Source of the DNA: Fuerstiella marisgermanici
GTDB taxonomy: Bacteria; Planctomycetota; Planctomycetia; Planctomycetales; Planctomycetaceae
Assembly (NCBI RefSeq): GCF_001983935.1
Contig: NZ_CP017641.1
Location: forward strand, 7,800,001-7,864,000
Direction of reading: 5' to 3'
Length of the DNA stretch: 64,000 bases
Shown: positions 46,793 through 55,735 of the stretch, in pieces
Layout of the letters: each line of letters starts with the position of its first letter
Position numbering within the stretch: position 1 is the stretch's first letter
Notes under the pieces: generated by a model
The model's input: only the letters and a program-made list of their open reading frames with translations
What the model was told of the DNA's origin: nothing
The model's database searches: none
Program-made: the position numbers and the translations under genes

Positions 46793-47380
46793 TCATGCTT
46801 TAACGGCGCGCAACGCGCGGTCCACTGCCCGGCGCAATTGCATTCGCAGTGCGTCGGGCGTTTTGTTTGTGCGGTCCGCAATTTCGGTCCAGCTATCCCC
46901 TGCGCGCCGCCATTCCACGAGTTGGCTGTCTTCCGGCGTGAGTTCCTTCAGCACTCGTTCCAACATATCCAGAGGATTCGCTTCCTCGTCGGCATACACG
47001 ACTGCCGCCGGTTCCTGGCGCAAATGAGTCAGCGATATTTCCCGGCCCTTGTCGCGCCGCAACGTCGAATGCCGTCGCTGCCAGTCTCGAACGCGGTTTT
47101 CGGCCATCCTCGACAACAAAGCAACAAGCTGCTTCGGAGTGTCCAGTTCAAACTGCCCGGCCACCGCGCGCACAAAGAAGTTACCAAGCACCGACTGAGA
47201 AATATCCATCGAATCCACAAGCTGCCTCAGCTTCGGCGCACCCAGCCGAATTCTGACCGCGCGTCGAACGTGAGGTTCGTACACGTTGACCAACTCAACC
47301 GCCGCGTCTTCGTCTCCGTCACGCACTCGCGCGATCAGATCGCGGAAGTCGCCGCAATCGTCAATTGCTTCCTCAGTCAT
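46793..47380 (-). CDS. ECF-type sigma factor paired with a Ser/Thr kinase
   Basis: A 195-residue sigma factor from the ATG at 47380. Region 2 includes LRQLVDSMDISQSVLGNFFV and LLSRMAENRVRDWQRRHST; region 4 includes LTPEDSQLVEWRRAGDSWTE, IADRTNKTPDALRMQLRRAV. The immediate downstream gene, 10 bp away, encodes a kinase. In known ECF-kinase pairs the sigma factor is switched on by phosphorylation; I infer the same here. The upstream open frame extending to 47572 is unlikely to be translated. Confidence 0.9.
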   Translation of the reverse strand: MTEEAIDDCGDFRDLIARVRDGDEDAAVELVNVYEPHVRRAVRIRLGAPKLRQLVDSMDISQSVLGNFFVRAVAGQFELDTPKQLVALLSRMAENRVRDWQRRHSTLRRDKGREISLTHLRQEPAAVVYADEEANPLDMLERVLKELTPEDSQLVEWRRAGDSWTEIADRTNKTPDALRMQLRRAVDRALRAVKA

Positions 47381-47526
47381 AAACGCCGTCTCTCCGCCGA
47401 TCGAACAGGTTTTCGCCACAATACTACACGATGCACAAAATTCCCACAGAAAACTGTTCGGTCCGGCGAACGGCCACGTTCTTAGATGCGGACGAACTCC
47501 GTGAAAGGAACAAAGTTGTTTGAAAA

Positions 47527-48357
47527 ATGCAGAAGCACCTTCCATCACCTCACACTTCCCGTATCGCCGCATTCACGATCATGGAATTGCTGGTCGTGAC
47601 TTCGATTCTGGGTCTGTTGATGGCTCTGCTTGTGCCGGCCGTGCAGTCGGCTCGCGAAGCGGCGCGGCGAACCGGCTGCCAGAACAACCTGCGACAGATG
47701 GGCCTCGCCCTGCATCAGTTTGAAATCGCTCATCGCAGTTTCCCGCCGGGCCGGGACGCTCACAGGAAACGCCACCATTCGTGGGCGACAGCCGTGCTGC
47801 CGCATCTCGACCAGGCCGGCGTCTTCCAGAAATATGAACACGACCAACCGTGGAATCACAAGACCAACATACCAGTCATTAAGTCGCACGTGCCCGTGTT
47901 TCGCTGTCCTTCAGCCGTCAAGAACTGGTCTGGGAAAACGGATTACGGCGGCAATTTCGGAACAACGCTGACCGGCCTGGAACCGGGCTTCAGCAGTGGA
48001 CTTGGCTGGGAAGCCGGCGTGTTACTGGTCGTGCGCATGCCGTACGGCAGCACCTTTCGCAAGCGGCCGGTGAAGATCGCCGACATTCGTGACGGCACCA
48101 GCAACACAATCATTGTGGTCGAAGACGCAGACCGGGAAGCTCGCGAAGGAGGCCGCTGGGGCGACGGGCACAACGGAGTCGCTCACGATAACGGCCCGGT
48201 TAACAACTCGCCGTCAAACGAAATTCACAGTCGGCATCCCGGCGGTGCGTTCGTGCTGATGGCGGACGGCAGCGTGCAGTTTGTGACAGAAACAATGGAC
48301 CTGAATGTCCTCGGCTCGCTATGTACGCGCTCTGGCGGCGAAGTGACAGAATTCTGA
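47527..48357 (+). CDS. DUF1559 pseudopilin-like protein
   Basis: A 276-residue protein with a prepilin-type N-terminus: AFTIMELLVVTSILGLLMAL at residues 15-34 (an Ala replaces the usual Gly before the cleavage point, Glu is conserved), then LVPAVQSAREAARRTGCQNN and LRQMGLALHQFE. It also has DGTSNTIIVVED and the C-terminal SRHPGGAFVLMADGSVQFVT motif. Shorter than the 384-residue relative at 3535. It is divergent from the sigma/kinase operon. Confidence 0.92.
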   Translation: MQKHLPSPHTSRIAAFTIMELLVVTSILGLLMALLVPAVQSAREAARRTGCQNNLRQMGLALHQFEIAHRSFPPGRDAHRKRHHSWATAVLPHLDQAGVFQKYEHDQPWNHKTNIPVIKSHVPVFRCPSAVKNWSGKTDYGGNFGTTLTGLEPGFSSGLGWEAGVLLVVRMPYGSTFRKRPVKIADIRDGTSNTIIVVEDADREAREGGRWGDGHNGVAHDNGPVNNSPSNEIHSRHPGGAFVLMADGSVQFVTETMDLNVLGSLCTRSGGEVTEF

Positions 48358-48415
48358 GCATCCATCGCCCCAAAGAACTCACCCCTTCCCTAAGCTCGAA
48401 TCGAGGAGAACTCTG

Positions 48416-49069
48416 ATGCGTTCCAGTTTGTTTACCCTGGCATTACTCGCACTGACTGTGGGCACCGCCGAAGATTCTACCGCCGCCCGGCCAGTGTTCG
48501 GTGGCGACGTCGTCGTGACCAACAAAACGGACTTTGCCGTTCGAGTCTGGATCCGGCATGGCGTTCGCCTGGTGAAAACGGCTCGGCTGCAGCCTATGGA
48601 GTCGGTCACCTCGCCACAGTTGAGGCTGGGCAACAACAAGATGGATCCGAGCGAATACAGCAGAGTGAACGTCTTCGCCCGCGGCCTTGAAGCTCCAATT
48701 CGCGGCCGGAACGCCACTGATGTTTCTTCGTACGGTGGTCCGCCCCTGGAAGGCGAGACCGACTGCTACGACATCACGACGCTTATTATTGGTCAAGAAG
48801 ACGGAGAGATCTCGGAGGACGACGTTGTCCTGTTTGACATCGAAAATGGCGACTGCGACACGGACCCCGAAGATCCCGGTGACGATGACGCAGACGACGA
48901 CAGCGCTGACGGCGATGGTAACGGCGATGGTGACGGTGAAACCACGGGCCAGCTTGATTCTCGTCAGGAACAAACCGTGATGATTGCATCATCGTCCGGT
49001 CTGGCGTTTCTGATAATTGTCGGCTGCCTGCTGGGCCGTGCTCCGCGTCAGAAAGAAAACGAAGTCTGA
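48416..49069 (+). CDS. Secreted acidic protein with C-terminal membrane anchor
   Basis: A 217-residue protein. It has an N-terminal signal peptide (SLFTLALLALTVGTAE), a central domain of about 125 residues with no known motif, and an acidic Asp/Gly/Asn linker (residues about 148-178, DPGDDDADDDSADGDGNGDG). A single C-terminal hydrophobic helix (IASSSGLAFLIIVGCLLG) and a basic tail follow. This layout suggests an exported protein kept at the membrane by its C-terminus. ATG at 48416 has GAGGAG upstream. It lies 58 bp after the pilin-like gene. Function unknown. Confidence 0.8.
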   Translation: MRSSLFTLALLALTVGTAEDSTAARPVFGGDVVVTNKTDFAVRVWIRHGVRLVKTARLQPMESVTSPQLRLGNNKMDPSEYSRVNVFARGLEAPIRGRNATDVSSYGGPPLEGETDCYDITTLIIGQEDGEISEDDVVLFDIENGDCDTDPEDPGDDDADDDSADGDGNGDGDGETTGQLDSRQEQTVMIASSSGLAFLIIVGCLLGRAPRQKENEV

Positions 49070-49247
49070 TGCGCGGCAAGCTGCACCCGGTTCGCGACCG
49101 GCGTCGCACCGGGGTTGCCGCACGATCCGAACAATCATCGATCAGCAGTCGGCGCAGCAAGTCACGATCAATCCTCAAAACTGAAGGTTTGGTGTGGGGC
49201 TCCGCGACTCTCCCCAATTCCATTTGCTTCCTCTCAGGAGACTCGTC

Positions 49248-50087
49248 ATGTTCCGTTTGTTGGCAACGTTCGCTGCCGCGATGTTTACCGTCGCGGCCGC
49301 TTCGACGAATTGTCTCGCCCAGCCGTTGGACTCCAGCCCGTTCGTCGATCCACCATTCGAAATCGATGAAGTTCAGAACCCGCTGAAATGGCGGCTGATT
49401 ACGTTTCGTAACACCGGGCAGATTCCGATTGTCAGTGTCGCGCGCCCGTCGGCGTATTACTTCCCCGAATCACAACTTGAGCAACTCCGACAGCGCCTTC
49501 CCATCGAACCAGGCGAACGTGTGCTGCTTAGCTTTGATCGTGATCAACACCACGGTCTGCTGCCGGAAGGGCTCTGCGTGACGTGGGGGACACCCGTCGG
49601 GAACAGTCGCACGACCGACTACCTCCCTATGGCCGTCGACTCTTTCGTTTGGCGTTTGCCTGCAGACCGTGGCCATCAGTTTGTCGATCTCAGTTATGAG
49701 TTCTCGACAGGCTCCCACATCGACGTGCGGACCAGGTCATCTCCGCCGAATCGGCCTCGGTCTCGCACCTCTCGCACATACTCCCGAGTAATGAGCGTCA
49801 ACAACCCGAGCGAATACATCACGGAATTCAACTACGTACACCTCGACTTCCATGGACGACGCGGAACATTTGATCTGTACTTCATACCTGCGTGGCGCTA
49901 CGCAATCAGGCGTGTCGAAGGCACGTTCACGACAGGGCAGCTCGATCCACTCACGCTAACGCGGTCACTTTATCTTACGTCCAGCTATGGCGACTGGGAA
50001 TTCGTCCTCGATGACTGGGACAATGAAATCTGGGGCCACCTGCCGCTTCCCGGCGGAGATGTGAGAACCATTTTCTATAAGCAATGA
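49248..50087 (+). CDS. Hypothetical secreted protein
   Basis: A 279-residue protein from the ATG at 49248, which has AGGAG seven bases upstream and gives a signal peptide (LLATFAAAMFTVAAAS, cleavage near CLAQP). The mature part is beta-rich by eye, with a polar Arg/Pro/Ser segment around residue 168. No recognised domain. The gene end lies only 3 bp from the end of the convergent lnt gene. Confidence 0.75.
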   Translation: MFRLLATFAAAMFTVAAASTNCLAQPLDSSPFVDPPFEIDEVQNPLKWRLITFRNTGQIPIVSVARPSAYYFPESQLEQLRQRLPIEPGERVLLSFDRDQHHGLLPEGLCVTWGTPVGNSRTTDYLPMAVDSFVWRLPADRGHQFVDLSYEFSTGSHIDVRTRSSPPNRPRSRTSRTYSRVMSVNNPSEYITEFNYVHLDFHGRRGTFDLYFIPAWRYAIRRVEGTFTTGQLDPLTLTRSLYLTSSYGDWEFVLDDWDNEIWGHLPLPGGDVRTIFYKQ

Positions 50088-50090
50088 GTG

Positions 50091-51632
50091 TCACTCTTCG
50101 CCACCACGCCACGACCGATTCACGCACATCACCGCCGTCATGACGATGCAAGTGTACGCGAACACGTCGCCCCAGCGAACGTAGAAGGTCAGGCCCGTGA
50201 ACAGCGGTGCGGCGGAAATGACAGTTTGCGTCGTGTGGAATGGCGCCTGCTGTGTGACTCGACCAGTCGGACAGATCACAGCCGTGGATCCGACCACGCC
50301 GCAGCGCAACAGCACACGGCGGTGTTCGATGGCTCGAAACCGCGCGATCTGCTGGTGCTGATACAGGGCAGGTGTCTTGCCGAAGATCGACAGGTTGTTC
50401 AGGTTCAGCAGTACTTCGGCACCCTCAGCTGTGGTTTGGCGAACGGGTTCGGCCAGCAGGTCTTCATAACAGATCAGAACTCCCAGCTCAGGCCCACCCG
50501 GACATGATAACGGAGCGGCTGAGCTTCCTGGCTGATTATTAGAATCCCCCAGTAGCGACCGCACACCCGGGATCCACTGTTGCCCGACGACGTATTCGCC
50601 CCACGGCATCAGAAATCGTTTGTGATATCGATCGACAATCTCCTCGTTGGCGTCGACCAGAAACGCGGTATTGAAGAAGGGGCCGTCGTTCATCGCGCCT
50701 TCGGGGAAACTTCCGCCGCCGCACAGCAAGGCATTCCCCAGTCCGTGACACGGCCGCGAATCATCAGCGTAAACCGAGTGCTCGCGAACTTCTTCGAGCG
50801 ACCGAAAGCTGCTCAGAGCCAGTGAGAAATCGTCGGCGCAGGATTCCGGCCAAACCACGAGGTCGACACTGTCTGAGACGGCTTTTGATGCGCGACGCAG
50901 GTGATTGATGTCAGGGGATCCAGGCTGAATCAGAGCGACCTTCAATGTCGAACTCCCGGCCGCCATTGCTTCGACGTTGCCGATTCGCCAGTCGCCCCAG
51001 GCGATGACAGTGGTGAATATGAGCCCACAAATCACTTCGCTGCGCGTTAGCGACAATCGCCGATTGGAGCGTTCGGCGGGCAATGGCACGGCCTGTGGGA
51101 ATTGTGGCAATCGCACCGTCACGACGGCTGCGACCCAGATCATCAGAAAGCTGACGCCGTACACGCCGGTGAACTCCGCGATCTGGCACACCGGCAGCCA
51201 GCCCAGTTGCGACGTTCCCAATCGCCACGGAAAAATGTGCGGCCAGCCCCATTCGAGCGCCACCCACACGACCGGCCACACAAAAATTCTGGTGCCTACT
51301 CGCGAATTGATTTTGGCCGCGACCCATCCGAAAACCCCGAACCGAAACGCGTCCCACGTGATTCCCAGAGTTGCTGTTGTGAGGCCACCGAAGTAACTGA
51401 TGCGCAGATTGCTGGAAGCCACTTGCGGGAACCAGTGGAACGCAATCCCGAGTCCCGTCATTCCCGCCAGCAAACAGCGACGGAACGCAATGTGAGGCGG
51501 CTGATCGACTGCGACGGCCATCATCAGAACCAGCCCAGCCCACGCTGCGGCAAAGGCTCGTTCATCCAGCCACGGCCACGCCATCAATACACCGCTGGTC
51601 GTCGGCAACAGTAACTGTCGGAATTTCTGCAC
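50091..51632 (-). CDS. lnt: Apolipoprotein N-acyltransferase
   Basis: A 513-residue enzyme that adds the third acyl chain to the N-terminal cysteine of lipoproteins at the inner membrane. The N-terminal half has about six membrane helices. The nitrilase-like domain has the catalytic triad: Glu in DLVVWPESC, Lys in YHKRFLMPWGEY, and Cys in GVLICYEDLL. Also present is LLNLNNLSIFGKTPALYQHQ with FRAIEHRRVLLRC. A last helix precedes the C-terminus. GTG start at 51632. Length is normal. Confidence 0.93.
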   Translation of the reverse strand: MQKFRQLLLPTTSGVLMAWPWLDERAFAAAWAGLVLMMAVAVDQPPHIAFRRCLLAGMTGLGIAFHWFPQVASSNLRISYFGGLTTATLGITWDAFRFGVFGWVAAKINSRVGTRIFVWPVVWVALEWGWPHIFPWRLGTSQLGWLPVCQIAEFTGVYGVSFLMIWVAAVVTVRLPQFPQAVPLPAERSNRRLSLTRSEVICGLIFTTVIAWGDWRIGNVEAMAAGSSTLKVALIQPGSPDINHLRRASKAVSDSVDLVVWPESCADDFSLALSSFRSLEEVREHSVYADDSRPCHGLGNALLCGGGSFPEGAMNDGPFFNTAFLVDANEEIVDRYHKRFLMPWGEYVVGQQWIPGVRSLLGDSNNQPGSSAAPLSCPGGPELGVLICYEDLLAEPVRQTTAEGAEVLLNLNNLSIFGKTPALYQHQQIARFRAIEHRRVLLRCGVVGSTAVICPTGRVTQQAPFHTTQTVISAAPLFTGLTFYVRWGDVFAYTCIVMTAVMCVNRSWRGGEE

Positions 51633-51890
51633 TCGGTTCTAACTCCGGAAACTCTGCGATCACAGTCTCTCTGGACCTATGAACGCAGAACCCCAGCCAA
51701 ACGAACAGAATCTTTCCCTTGCTGAGCTCGGTCTCTGCGAGTCGAGTCATTTCCTGCAACTAATAAAGGTTGATGACCGGGCCAGATCGCCTCGCCCAAC
51801 GACAACTCAAATCGCCGAAGGCCTCGCAGGAGGACGGTTTCGTTGTGACAGAAAACCGAATGCTAACCTGCCCGACTCGGAGAGATCGAA

Positions 51891-54311
51891 CTACGGCGAT
51901 TCCTGCTCTTTGCCTTCGATCGCATCAATGGCCTTCCGGAGCATGTCGCGAGCGCGTTTGCTCTCCGTTTCTTTCAGCAGCTTTTCCAGCAGCGGCAGCG
52001 CTTCGGCGGCGTCCGGGCCAATCTTGCCGATCAAAAACATGGCGTAATACTGAGTGCGGCGGTGATCGGATTCCAGGCCGGTCATCAGCACAGGCAGAGC
52101 GTCCGGGCCGGCGGTGTCAATGTCCTGAATGGCTCCTTTAGCGAAATCGGTGTCCACATCGTCTTCCAGCATCACAAACAGTGTCGGCACCGCGGCCTTC
52201 GCGCCTTCCTTCATGGCGCCGAGGGATTCGGCAGCGGCGCGGCGAACGGTCCAGTCTTCGTCCTTCAGTAATTCGATGAACGTCGGCACAGATTGAGACT
52301 GGTCTTTCTGAACGGCTGCAAAGCAGTGGATCGCAGCAACTCGCATTGACGAGCTTTCGTGTCCGAGCAGCTTCGCAATCGAATCCGTGCTGGCGACGGC
52401 CGCTTCGCCCATTTCAGCCAGCGACGTGACAGCAGCCAACACCACATCGGCATCGTCGTCTGTCAGCAGGCTTCCCAACGCGGCGGCGAGTTCCACATCG
52501 GCGACTTTGATGTTGCCAATCGCCTGCGCGGCTGATTTTCTCACGTCTGCTTCGCTGTCGGCCAGTAACTGCAGTAGTCCGTCACGAGCGTCCTTCGCTT
52601 TTTCGCCGAAGCTGCCGACCGTCTTTGCCGCGCTGGATCGTACGGCGGGAGATTTATCCTGCAACGCGGCGATAATCTTTGGCAGCACTATTTCTGCAGC
52701 GGCGCCCCGTTCTTTCAGCCCGGAAATTGCGACCGCTCGAACTTCAGCCGACGGGTCTTTCAGTGCCGTTGTCAACACAGGCATCGCGAGGTCTGTGGCG
52801 ATATCCATGCTGGCGACCGAGAGTACACTGGCGGCTCGCACAGATGCATCTTTATCGTCGACTGCTGCTAGGACGGCGTCCGTTGTCGCCGATGACACCT
52901 TACGACAACCGCGAAGTGCGACGGCGGCGGTGGATCGCAATTGAGGGGCTTCGGATTGCAGGCACGTCACGAGCGGAGCTTCGGCGGCCGCTGGGACTGG
53001 CAACATTTTCCCCAGTGACTGAGCTGCGCTGATTTGGACGCTGATGTTGTCGTGAGTGAGCGCGTCGATGAGCTTCTCGGTCGCCGCGGGCCCGATGGCT
53101 GCCAGCGTTGCCGAAAGCTGTTGCGTCGATTGTTCGCTGTCCGCAGATGCGGCAAGCAGTAATGGGACAGCCGCAACGCCGATGCGACTTAACGCTCGCG
53201 CCGCTTCATCGCTGCTGTCGTGTTGTTTGAGTGCCTGGATCAGGTTCGGGATCGCGCTTTCTGCGGCCTGCCCCATGTTACCGAGTGCGAAGGCGGCGGC
53301 TTTGCGTTGCGTCGCGGTTTCCGACTGCAACATTTCGACCAACATCGGAACGGCTTTGGCGGAATCCGGGCCCAGCTTTTTTAATGCGACCACGGCCGCA
53401 CTGCGAACGCTGAGTTCATCGTCGGAGAACGAGTCGACAATTTTTGGCAGCAGTTTGTCGCGGTCGAAGTTTGACGCCGCCAACGCGACGATCGCTGCGG
53501 ATCGCACCTGCGGAGATTCGTCCGCCGAAGCGTCGACCAGACCGGTGACTGATTCTGGTGAAAGCCGTGTGACGGTGGCGAGCCCTTTGGCTGAGGCTGC
53601 TCGAACTTCGGGAAGGCGATGAGTTAACGAATCACGAAGCGCGGCTTCCGCGGATTCGCCCAGTTTTACTAACGCATGCGCGGCTTCCACGCACACGTCT
53701 GAACTTTCGTCCTCAAGTAGCTGCTGCAGAGTTGGCAATACGCTGGCCGGGTCGGACGTCATCCAGCCCAGAGCTGTCGCGATGCCTCGCCGTCGGCGTT
53801 CGTCGCCGTCCTTTAATGCTTCGTTTAAAGCGACGATGGCCGCTGGCCCGATTTGGCCGATCGCCCATGCGGATCGATAACGCTGCTGATCGTTTCTCGT
53901 GTCGACAAATTTCAGCAGCTCAGGAACGGCATCGACGGCAGCCGGGCCGATCCGGGCAATCGCCATCGTGGACTGCATCCAAACCTGGTTGTCACGATCG
54001 GACACACCTTTGATCAGGGCGGGCAAGGCCGGCGCAGCGTCGGCGCCAAGATCGGCAAGTGCGTAGGCGGCGTCGCGGCGTTCCTGTAGTTCGCCGCTTT
54101 CCAGCGTCTTTGCCAGAGCTTCTGCCGATGCGGATTCATCGTCGGCGGCAGCGCGCGGAGCGGCAGCAGAGAAAACCAGCGCGATGCAGATAATCAGAAA
54201 TGAAGGTCTGAGCTTACTCTGGCTACGAGCCACTGTCTGATGTGCAGCCGTTGGAAGTGGAAGCCGCGGTGCGCCGCGACCTGTCATGCGTTTGAGGAAT
54301 CGAACATCCAT
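51891..54311 (-). CDS. Exported HEAT-repeat protein
   Basis: An 806-residue protein. After a basic N-terminus and a signal segment (PSFLIICIALVFSAAAPRAA, residues about 37-57), the whole chain is HEAT repeats of about 37-40 residues, roughly 18 to 20 of them (for example PEVRAASAKGLATV, LSVRSAAVVALKKLGPDSAK, PAVRSSAAKTVGSFGEKAKD). It probably forms a superhelical protein-binding scaffold in the periplasm. ATG at 54311 has AAGGAG about eight bases upstream. It starts 13 bp after the DUF1552 gene and likely shares its transcript. Confidence 0.9.
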   Translation of the reverse strand: MDVRFLKRMTGRGAPRLPLPTAAHQTVARSQSKLRPSFLIICIALVFSAAAPRAAADDESASAEALAKTLESGELQERRDAAYALADLGADAAPALPALIKGVSDRDNQVWMQSTMAIARIGPAAVDAVPELLKFVDTRNDQQRYRSAWAIGQIGPAAIVALNEALKDGDERRRRGIATALGWMTSDPASVLPTLQQLLEDESSDVCVEAAHALVKLGESAEAALRDSLTHRLPEVRAASAKGLATVTRLSPESVTGLVDASADESPQVRSAAIVALAASNFDRDKLLPKIVDSFSDDELSVRSAAVVALKKLGPDSAKAVPMLVEMLQSETATQRKAAAFALGNMGQAAESAIPNLIQALKQHDSSDEAARALSRIGVAAVPLLLAASADSEQSTQQLSATLAAIGPAATEKLIDALTHDNISVQISAAQSLGKMLPVPAAAEAPLVTCLQSEAPQLRSTAAVALRGCRKVSSATTDAVLAAVDDKDASVRAASVLSVASMDIATDLAMPVLTTALKDPSAEVRAVAISGLKERGAAAEIVLPKIIAALQDKSPAVRSSAAKTVGSFGEKAKDARDGLLQLLADSEADVRKSAAQAIGNIKVADVELAAALGSLLTDDDADVVLAAVTSLAEMGEAAVASTDSIAKLLGHESSSMRVAAIHCFAAVQKDQSQSVPTFIELLKDEDWTVRRAAAESLGAMKEGAKAAVPTLFVMLEDDVDTDFAKGAIQDIDTAGPDALPVLMTGLESDHRRTQYYAMFLIGKIGPDAAEALPLLEKLLKETESKRARDMLRKAIDAIEGKEQESP

Positions 54312-54324
54312 CAGTTCGGCTCCT

Positions 54325-55674
54325 TCAAATTTGCAGTCCGGACAAGCGTCCAGTGCTGTCGCCGATGAAGTCGACGGACGCGCCGAAGCGGTCCAGCAAC
54401 GACATGTACAGATTGCACATCGGTGTTTCCGTTGGCACTTTCAGATGCCGACCGGTATCAACAGAACCGCCGCCGTGACCTGCCAGCAGCACGGGCAGAT
54501 TTTCGTTGTTATGCCGATCGCCATCGCTAAGGCCACTTCCGTAGACGATCATGGAATTGTCCAGCAGGTTGCCGTGGCCATCTGGTGTCGCCTTCAGCTT
54601 TTGCAGGAAGTAACTTAGCTGAGCCACGTGGAACTGGTTGATCTTGCGGATCTTGGCGTGCTTTTCGGCATCGCCGCGATGATGTGACAAGGCGTGATGA
54701 CCGTCCGGGACGTCAATCGCTTTGTAGCTGCGGTTGCTGCCGGCATCCGCGAACATGCACGTGGAAATACGAGTGCTGTCCGTTTGGAACGCCAGCACCA
54801 TCATGTCGCTCATCAGTCGCAGATGCTGGCCGTAGTCGCCGGGAATACCTTCGGGAATCGGGTAGTCGATGTCGGCCGAGTGTTGCGGTTCGCTTTCGGT
54901 AATTTCGATGCGGCGTTCTACTTCGCGGACGCCGGTCAGGTATTCATCAAGCTTGTGCTGATCGGCTCGCCCAAGTTTGGCCTGCAGTTTTTGAGCGTCT
55001 TCGGAAATGAAGTCGAGAATGCTCTTCTTCAACGCGTCGCGGCGGATCTTGTTTTTGTCCATTTCCTTCGCCTTGCCGTTTCCGAACAGGCGTTCGAAGA
55101 CGAAGCGAGGATTGGTTTCCTTGCCCAGCGGTGACGCACTTCCCGACCATGAGATGCTGGACGAGTATGCACAGCTGTAGCCTGAGTCGCAGTTGCCCGC
55201 GCTGCGGCCGGGTTCGCATCCGAGTTCCAGTGATGCAAATCGCGTGAGCTTTCCGGCAGCTTGAGCAGCCACCTGATCGACGGACATGCCGGACCGGATG
55301 TCCGCTCCGTTGGTCTTGCGCGGCTGAGCTCCGGTTAGGAATACGGAGGCGCTGCGAGCGTGGTCGCCGGGGCCGTCTCCGTTGGCTCGTCCCTTGTCGT
55401 GAGTCAGTCCGGTGATGACCATCAGGTCGTCTTTGACGGGCGCGAGCGGATCGAGAATGAACGGCAGGTCGAATCCGTAACCTTCGGTTTCGGGGGTCCA
55501 ATCGGGCAGGTGAACTCCGTTTGGCACGAAGATAAACGCCATTCGCTGAGGCGGCGTTGGTGCAATTGATGCCGCGGCAGCCCTGGGAACAATCGATTCA
55601 AACCACGGCAAGCCCAGCGAAATGCCCAGCCCACGCAATGCAGTGCGTCGTGATAAGGAAAGTGGAAAATTCAT
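54325..55674 (-). CDS. DUF1552 family exported protein
   Basis: A 449-residue protein from the ATG at 55674; a longer frame to 55764 would overlap the upstream gene. The N-terminal SRRTALRGLGISLGLPWFES has a twin-arginine signal. The DUF1552 body has RMAFIFVPNGVHLPDWTPE, TGLTHDKGRANGDGPGDHAR, and the DAGSNRSYKAIDVPDGHHAL block. In planctomycetes DUF1552 genes normally follow a DUF1592/DUF1588-type cytochrome gene, as here (61-bp gap). The biochemical function of the pair is not established. Confidence 0.92.
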   Translation of the reverse strand: MNFPLSLSRRTALRGLGISLGLPWFESIVPRAAAASIAPTPPQRMAFIFVPNGVHLPDWTPETEGYGFDLPFILDPLAPVKDDLMVITGLTHDKGRANGDGPGDHARSASVFLTGAQPRKTNGADIRSGMSVDQVAAQAAGKLTRFASLELGCEPGRSAGNCDSGYSCAYSSSISWSGSASPLGKETNPRFVFERLFGNGKAKEMDKNKIRRDALKKSILDFISEDAQKLQAKLGRADQHKLDEYLTGVREVERRIEITESEPQHSADIDYPIPEGIPGDYGQHLRLMSDMMVLAFQTDSTRISTCMFADAGSNRSYKAIDVPDGHHALSHHRGDAEKHAKIRKINQFHVAQLSYFLQKLKATPDGHGNLLDNSMIVYGSGLSDGDRHNNENLPVLLAGHGGGSVDTGRHLKVPTETPMCNLYMSLLDRFGASVDFIGDSTGRLSGLQI

Positions 55675-55735
55675 GACTTGGTCCTCAGAGGATGAGGGAA
55701 GGTGGGAAGGTTTTGAAGTCGTACAATTCGGAAAG

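Noticed and set aside
47381-47572. N-terminal extension of the kinase-linked sigma factor
   Set aside because: The 64 extra residues are Cys/Phe-rich with no sigma-factor similarity, and overlap the start of the divergent pilin-like gene.
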